Positions 58,752 to 64,000 of a stretch of DNA of 64,000 nucleotides are shown here, piece by piece. The notes beneath the pieces were generated by a model, which searched no databases, had not been told where the DNA came from, and was given only the letters and a program-made list of their open reading frames with translations. Origin of the DNA: Moricandia arvensis (lineage: Eukaryota > Streptophyta > Magnoliopsida > Brassicales > Brassicaceae); assembly GCA_905132765.1 (NCBI GenBank), contig CAJHQP010000607.1:106576-170575 (forward strand), read 5' to 3'. A program made the position numbers and the translations under genes. The first letter of the stretch is position 1. Every line of letters starts with the position of its first letter.

Positions 58752-61360
58752 TGTAATAACCCTCACGAGCCAGTGAATTTTTGGTCGAGAAAAATTCTGC
58801 TTGACCAGTTCAGAGTTGGTCGATCAGATTTAAAAATAAAATCGACCCGATGAATTAATGTCTCAACGGGACTGTCATGTGGTCGAAAAGACTTCCCTTA
58901 ATAGTTTAAATATTATGGTCGAGTGTATATTAATCTGGACGAGATTTTACGAAAGCAAGACGAGAGCCAAAGGTCAAGAAATATTTGATCGAAAAATTGT
59001 TCAGAATTATCGAGCAGCTTCCTAAATAATTCTGCCAGTCATGTACTTCACCTTCTCAGCTGCTTGATCAGTAATCAAGTCACATGGCATTCACCTTCCT
59101 GCTTGCTTGCTTCTGTAGTAACTGGCACATGACAATCACAAGCTGCCTGCTTGCTTGCTGGCTCACATTTATAAAATAAAAATCATGTGGCTGGAAAGAT
59201 TTCTTCTTAGGAAGGAAACTGTGAGCTGCTTGGTTGCTGGAGAAGCTGAAGCAGGACACCAGCTGTCCCTTGCACACCAGAGCTTTGTGTTAACCTTGAC
59301 ACTCAGACAAAGCTCATCTCAGCTACTTAATCCTCTCAGTCACCTGCTTCCCACGTTCTGAAACAGAGAGCAAAAACCAGAGCAAGAAAATCAGAGAGAA
59401 AGAAGACAGAAAAAAAATCTGTGAGAAATTGTGAGAAAAATTCAGAGAAAAATCAGAAGAGAGATCTGAGCATGGACGACCCTTTCCAACCTTCTTATGC
59501 CTTGAATCAGTGACTGTTGTGTGTGGAATAATTATTAGATGGTCAAGAAGATTCATGAGATCACTTCTCAGCTTATCAATCTCAAGTATGGAACCGGTAA
59601 AACCTTAAATCAGTTTGTTCGGATCAGTTTAATCAGATCAGTTTTAGGGAAACTTCATGTCTGGAGTAAAACCTAAGCCATGTTCTGTTTTATCCTGATT
59701 GGAACCGAATCTTGATCTCTTTTGTTTGAAGGTCAGGACGTGATCTTAGCATAAAGAGAGTGAGCAACCAAGTTCATCCATCTTTATCCTGATCAGTATG
59801 ATCAGTCTGAATATGATGATAGGTTAAGATACGCAAGGATCAGTTGTCAAAGGCTTTGTATTTGTTTAGTTTCAGTTTGAATCAACCTTATTGAACCGCT
59901 AGCTAAGGTGTTATGAACTGACTGGAATTAAACCGAACTGAACTTAATTTGATCTTGTCTAGTACTGATCTGAGCCGAGCTGTTTACATTCTGAAATTGT
60001 CATATCCTGATCTAGTCTGAGTTGATCTGAACTGCTAAGCTTTATCCTGAACCGAGCTGATAAGATCTGATTTAAGTTTCTTCTTCAAAACCGAACTGTT
60101 GGATTAATGATCTTGTGTACCAAACGCTTTGTTTTAGGTCAGTGGTAGAATCAACCGGATCCTTTCTTGTGGACGTTCTGAATTAGAAGTGAAGTGGAGT
60201 GTGATTGGCTTGAGCTCGAGTTTAGTCTTCCTTAGCCAATCTCATATAAACAAAGGTGAGTCTAGATAGATAATTCATGAGTTATGAATGAGTATTGCTT
60301 GAGTGAATTCCTTATTATGGTTGATTGATAAGTAAATGTCTTGAACATTAATAAAATTGTGAAATTTCTTCTTAGTATAGATACTTAAGAAATATTATTC
60401 TCTATTCTTTGAGGTTTATCTCGAGCCTTAGTACTTGTTCTCAAGTACTAATATATAGTATATTAGTAAGTATATAAGAATGAATCATGTGAAGTCTTAT
60501 CATATTCACTCTCCTTAAAGTCCCACATTACCATGGATTGGTCCTGCGATATGGAACAAGGTCACGAAGACACAATGATGGGGTCACACCCTGGACGCCG
60601 TGTAACTGCATGCAGCATTAGATGTTCGATCTTGGAATATCTGATGGAGATGATAGTTATATTTATTTTCCCGCTAGGCTCGGTTAGCCTTGGTGGTTTT
60701 CCGGGTTTAGCATATATATATATATATTAGAATTACGAGTGAATGGCGGGTATCTTGGAGGTGATGTTTAAGATAGGATTCACTTTGATAAAAGATAGGA
60801 CTTATATATATATATGCAATAACTAAGGAATATATTTCCTCTGCATTCAAATGGAGTTCTCTGCTCGGGATATTACTAATATTTGTTGGGTTATGGGATT
60901 AGACTCACTGAGTAAACTATTTACTCATGAATCATTTGTGATGCAGGTAACCAATAGCCGGGAGCCCTTACTTAGGACGGGAAGGAACATCATTAGCCAA
61001 CGATAGTTTTATTATCCTTGCAAAGCCGTTTTGTTATATCTTATGTATAAACCTTGTTTACCAAAAACCTCGAGGTTAATCTATAACATTTTTGTAAGAT
61101 TCTTTTGAATGAATAAATATATAATTTATAAAGAATATTTTTAAAGTACAGGTTCCATATGATATTAGTCCTTGTCCGGACGAACCAACTATCAGGTATT
61201 TGCTCGGTCGGGTTGAAAAGCCTCGGGCGATGTCCGATAGGAACATTGGTGTTTTCTGATTGCTAGTTTAAGGCACTCGGAAGTATTCCAGGAACTTGGA
61301 TCGGCTTTCAGGGAGCATCGACCATGTCATTTCCGGTCGTTTATGATCGGGGGTGTCACA
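58752..61360 (+). repeat. Element G 3' LTR
   Basis: 2609 bases, same ends as the 5' LTR. Contains CTGATCTGAG/GATCTGAACTG repeated phrases (about 59960-60070) and (TA)n at 60713-60726. Confidence 0.94.
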
Positions 61361-61365
61361 GAGGG

Positions 61366-62080
61366 TGTGTTCTCAAAAATTCTGATGACGTCTCGCCTAT
61401 TTTTTTTGAAAAATTACTTTGCGTAAGTAATGCTTTGAGCATATGGGACCAGGGTCTCGTGCTTTGGTCGTGAATCAAAATTGATGATTCGACCGAGATA
61501 AGATAGTTGATCCGTTTCAGAGCAGAACTATTTTTCCCAAGTTTCCGTTTCTGGGATGGTGCGATAATTGGTTTGCTCGTGTGTGGATGCATACCATAAT
61601 GTTTCTTTGCGGGATGATAGAAATTTACGAAATTATAAAGAAGTCTTTATTGCCGAAAAAGTTTTAAAATTTTTGAGTACAATTCAAAAAAATTATTTCT
61701 AAATGTGGAAATATACGAGTATTCGTATATGTACCCAGTTCCCCCCCCCCTTTTAGGAAGGGGGATAGCTGAACTCGTCTTTTTGACGAGCTGCCTACGT
61801 ACTTCTTTCGAGGATCAAGCCATATCGTAGTTCTGCTTGTTTGGACGAGTCTATTTACTCGGCCGTTGTGTTTGTGTCGACAGTGTCGGTTGCTGGGTCG
61901 ACGTCTTCTGTAGGACATGTCTTCTTTGATGGGCTTGACGCGTCGGGCACTGGAACTGGTTATTCACTGGCCGTTGCTAGAGTCGAAGGTTCTGGGTTGT
62001 CTTTACCTGAAGTACTTTCGGCTGATGCCCGGGCTATCTTTGGGCTTTTGCTCTTTTCCGTCGCGTTGTTCATAATTTGT
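61366..62080 (-). other. Element F region between protease and G
   Basis: On the minus strand the frame after the protease becomes low-information, with no RT start. A C-run lies at 61741-61750. This is where pol would begin in an autonomous relative, so a pol deletion is inferred. Confidence 0.55.
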
Positions 62081-62081
62081 C

Positions 62082-62480
62082 TTAGCTTGTGCTCGGCCAG
62101 GAAGCAGCGTCTCGACTGCTTCTGCAGCCCCAAATCACGGCAATCCCGTTATGAGTTAGGAAATTAATGCCTAAGTGATAAATCGTTGGGACTGCCTTCA
62201 TGGCGTTTAGCCAAGGCATGCCCATGATGACGTTGTAGATGGCCGGGTGGTCGACGACCGCGAAATCGACGATCTTTGTGACTTCTTTTATCGCAACGGG
62301 TAATTTGATCGATCTGAGGGTCATTGACGTCGTGCCAGAGAACCGGTTAGTGGCTTAGGTGATGGTACAACTTCGCCTAACTCGATGTTCATCCTTTTAG
62401 AGTGTCACGAAAGATGATGTTGACTGTGATTCCCGTGTCGACGAGAACCCTAGCGACCTCGAGATCTCTTATGAAGAGAT
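62082..62480 (-). pseudogene. Element F retropepsin-like protease
   Basis: The minus strand reads EVARVLVDTGITVNIIFRD (about 62462-62408), with an intact DTG triplet. Then comes MTLRSIKLPVAIKEVTKIVD (62324-62265) and FAVVDHPAIYNVIMGMPWLN (62264-62205), AMKAVPTIYHLGI and AVIWGC. This is the gag-protease type of Brassicaceae Gypsy elements. A stop or frameshift near 62350-62400 splits it. It lies directly after gag, as expected. Confidence 0.85.
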
Positions 62481-62483
62481 CAA

Positions 62484-63969
62484 TTACCAGTGGATTGCAA
62501 TGTAGCTGATCGATTCACCCGCTCTCTTCTTCATCAAAAGTGATTGCTCTTTCGGAGTGTCATTGATCATGGGCCAGATTGGCGAATTTGTGCTTGTATC
62601 GGCCTTGCGCTGATAAGCTTTGATGGCCGAGATGGTATCGCTGCAGAATTGTGATCCACCGATGATAATGTTTACCCTGCGACGGTTGTTGTCGTTTGCC
62701 TTCTCGTCCTGCCATCTTCCGTGCTTTTCTCCCGATTGGTCCCCTTGAGAAGGTTTCTCTGTTTGAGGAGTCTTGTAGTTTTTTTTGGGGGGGGGGGGTG
62801 GTCTGAATCGCGGATGAGAAAGTCGCAGAAGGCGTTTCGTCGTAATTAGGATTTTTGGTCCACGTGTTACCCGTCGTCCGTCCTTGATCTGATTCAGAGT
62901 TAATAGCGTAGCTATGCGCTCCATGCGTTTCTTCGTCTCCGCGCTGGACGCTCTTGTCACTGTGGGGGTTTTTCTTTCGCAATTTCTGATCCTTCTCCGG
63001 ATCCTTCGACGCATTCTTCATTGGCTTCCATTTCTGGGACAAGACCTTTGTCCCTTCTTTGATGATGATGTAATCAGTGGCATTGTGAAGCGCATCCTGG
63101 ATTGTACGCGGCGCTTCCAAAGTTATCCACTTCCTGAACTTCGACTTAAACTAGAGCGTTTTTTCGAAGTGTGTCTATCGCGACTTTGTTGCTTATCCTG
63201 CTAAATCTAGCCATGATGGTTTTGAACCGTTTTATGAAGTCTCGGAGAGTTTCGTCCTCTCCTTGGGAAAATCTCCAGATGTCCAAGTCGAAGGTTTCTC
63301 GATCTATGAACATTGAGTATTGTTTGAGGAATTATGAGGCGAGCTAGCGGAAGCTTCCAATGGAGTTTCACCTGAGGCGAGAGAACCATTCTAGTGTTGC
63401 TCCGCGGAGGTTTTCTACGAATAGGCGGCATTCGCCAGCGTCTCTCTCTTTTTGTCTGAACCAAGCTCTACTCATCGCGACCTGAAAAGCCTGTAGGTGT
63501 GCCTTAGGATCAGTAGTTCCGTAGTAAAGGGTGTTATACGAGCCTCTTCGAGCAGGAGATCGATCTCCAGTGTGATGCTAGTAGCATGGTGGATTTGGGA
63601 CTTCACCGCCCTAACTTCGGCCATCGTTTTCATGAGATCATCGTGGAGATCGCAAATTTCATAAATCTTGCTAGAAGATTTCTGCCTTTGTCGGCGTTTG
63701 CTGCGAGTGTTCCGAGTTTGCTTCTCGGCCAATTCTTCCTGTTCATTCCAGAAGATAGCTTCTTCCTCTTCGTTCATAGGGTTGTCGAACTGGGATTCAT
63801 CCTGAGCCGCTCTACTCCTTGTGCAGCGCGGCTGTATGTCTGTGTCTTCGTTTGTGGGTTTGGACTGACCGCTAGATTTCACGTTGACGTGTTCGACTTC
63901 TTCTCCTTCTTTATCTTCTTCAATAGGAGGAAGATCTCCCGGGGTTTTCCGTGCTGGCGCGGGGGTCAC
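62484..63969 (-). pseudogene. Element F gag, several frames
   Basis: From N to C: an acidic N-terminus (63969-63700) with PIEEDKEGEEVEHVNVK and NEEEEAIFWNEQEELAEKQT; a KSQIHHATS..EIDLLLEEARITPFTT linker; a Retrotrans_gag core at about 63460-63180 in another frame (NREHL-FIDRETFDLDIWRFSQ-like, FRDFIKRFK-like); then ...PRTIQDALHNATDYIIIKEG (63114-63058) and a basic C-terminus. The last part has RRRVNIIIGGSQFCSDTISA, IKAYQRKADTSTNSPIWPM and NDTPKEQSL (62690-62540). A clear CCHC knuckle was not found. A G-run at about 62786-62799 causes a frame change and could be a sequencing or assembly weak spot. The 5' end of the ORF may extend past the window. Confidence 0.85.
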
Positions 63970-64000
63970 TTCGTCGGGGTTTTGTCCAGACGGTTTGTGA

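Larger units (their letters stand above)
51607..61360 (+). mobile_element. Gypsy element G (chromovirus-like), inserted in F
   Basis: Long LTRs (51607-54168 and 58752-61360) start TGTAATAACCC and end GGGGGTGTCACA. Perfect GAGGG target copies lie at 51602-51606 and 61361-61365. The PBS TGGTATCAGAGC (54173-54184) and a GAGGGGAGAAGAA tract before the 3' LTR set the plus orientation. Order inside is gag remnant, RT, RNase H, integrase, C-terminal chromodomain-like end, i.e. Ty3/Gypsy order. Many stops and deletions are present. The LTRs differ by 3 substitutions and one indel in the first 120 bases, so it is the youngest large insertion here. Confidence 0.94.
47659..64000 (-). mobile_element. Gypsy element F, partial in window, carrying element G
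   Basis: The left LTR (47659-48956), a minus-strand PPT next to it, and gag and protease on the minus strand near the right window edge indicate one minus-strand element whose 5' LTR lies beyond 64000. G is inserted in its middle with a GAGGG duplication. RT, RNase H and integrase were not found at 61366-62080 or 48957-51606, so F probably lacks pol enzymes. A plus-strand (antisense) reading frame lies between the deleted pol position and the 3' LTR. Linking the left LTR to the right gag is inference. Confidence 0.72.

Overview
The window looks like plant nuclear DNA, most likely from a Brassicaceae species (inferred from overall resemblance of the LINE, Copia, Athila-like, hAT and MULE proteins to Arabidopsis/Brassica families; no database search was possible). 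It reads as gene-poor, probably pericentromeric heterochromatin: almost every recognisable protein is a broken transposon protein, and most of the 64 kb can be assigned to transposable elements inserted into one another. I found no convincing intact host gene, rRNA, tRNA or CRISPR array.

Layout. 0.9-3.6 kb: a decayed Mutator-like (MULE) transposase, minus strand. 4.1-5.75 kb: a decayed PIF/Harbinger transposase, plus strand. 6171-12193: a complete-ended Copia LTR retrotransposon on the minus strand (TG...CA LTRs, 5-bp target duplication CAATC, PBS, PPT, gag, integrase, deleted RT). 12556-26255: a 5'-truncated LINE with a 15-bp target duplication, split by Gypsy element A (13438-23852, duplication GAGAA), which is itself split by Athila-like element B (15346-22043, duplication ACTTG). 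26708-27345: a long near-perfect inverted repeat. 27603-43757: an Athila-like element E on the minus strand, split by three later insertions: a hAT transposon (29106-32489), a solo LTR C (33301-34636) and Athila-like element D (36507-43541); part of C and E was then tandemly duplicated next to a CTC microsatellite. 43.7-46.5 kb: unassigned remnants and a GRF zinc-finger reading frame with one nonsense codon. 46.9-47.5 kb: two very large CT microsatellites. 47659 to the window end: Gypsy element F on the minus strand (left LTR, an antisense plus-strand reading frame, protease, gag), split by chromovirus-like Gypsy element G (51607-61360, duplication GAGGG).

How the parts relate. The nesting gives an insertion order: LINE before A before B; E before hAT, C and D; F before G. 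LTR comparison by eye agrees that G is the youngest large insertion (3 substitutions and one indel in the first 120 LTR bases) while A and B are older (about 14 differences in roughly 120-130 bases each). Nearly all reading frames carry frameshifts, stops or internal deletions, so the window is best read as a stratified record of retrotransposition. Two things go beyond routine annotation. A 14-bp palindrome, GTGTCGATCGACAC, and shorter versions recur in both LTRs and coding parts of the Athila-like family, in all three reading frames. Element F carries an antisense reading frame between its gag/protease block and its 3' LTR.
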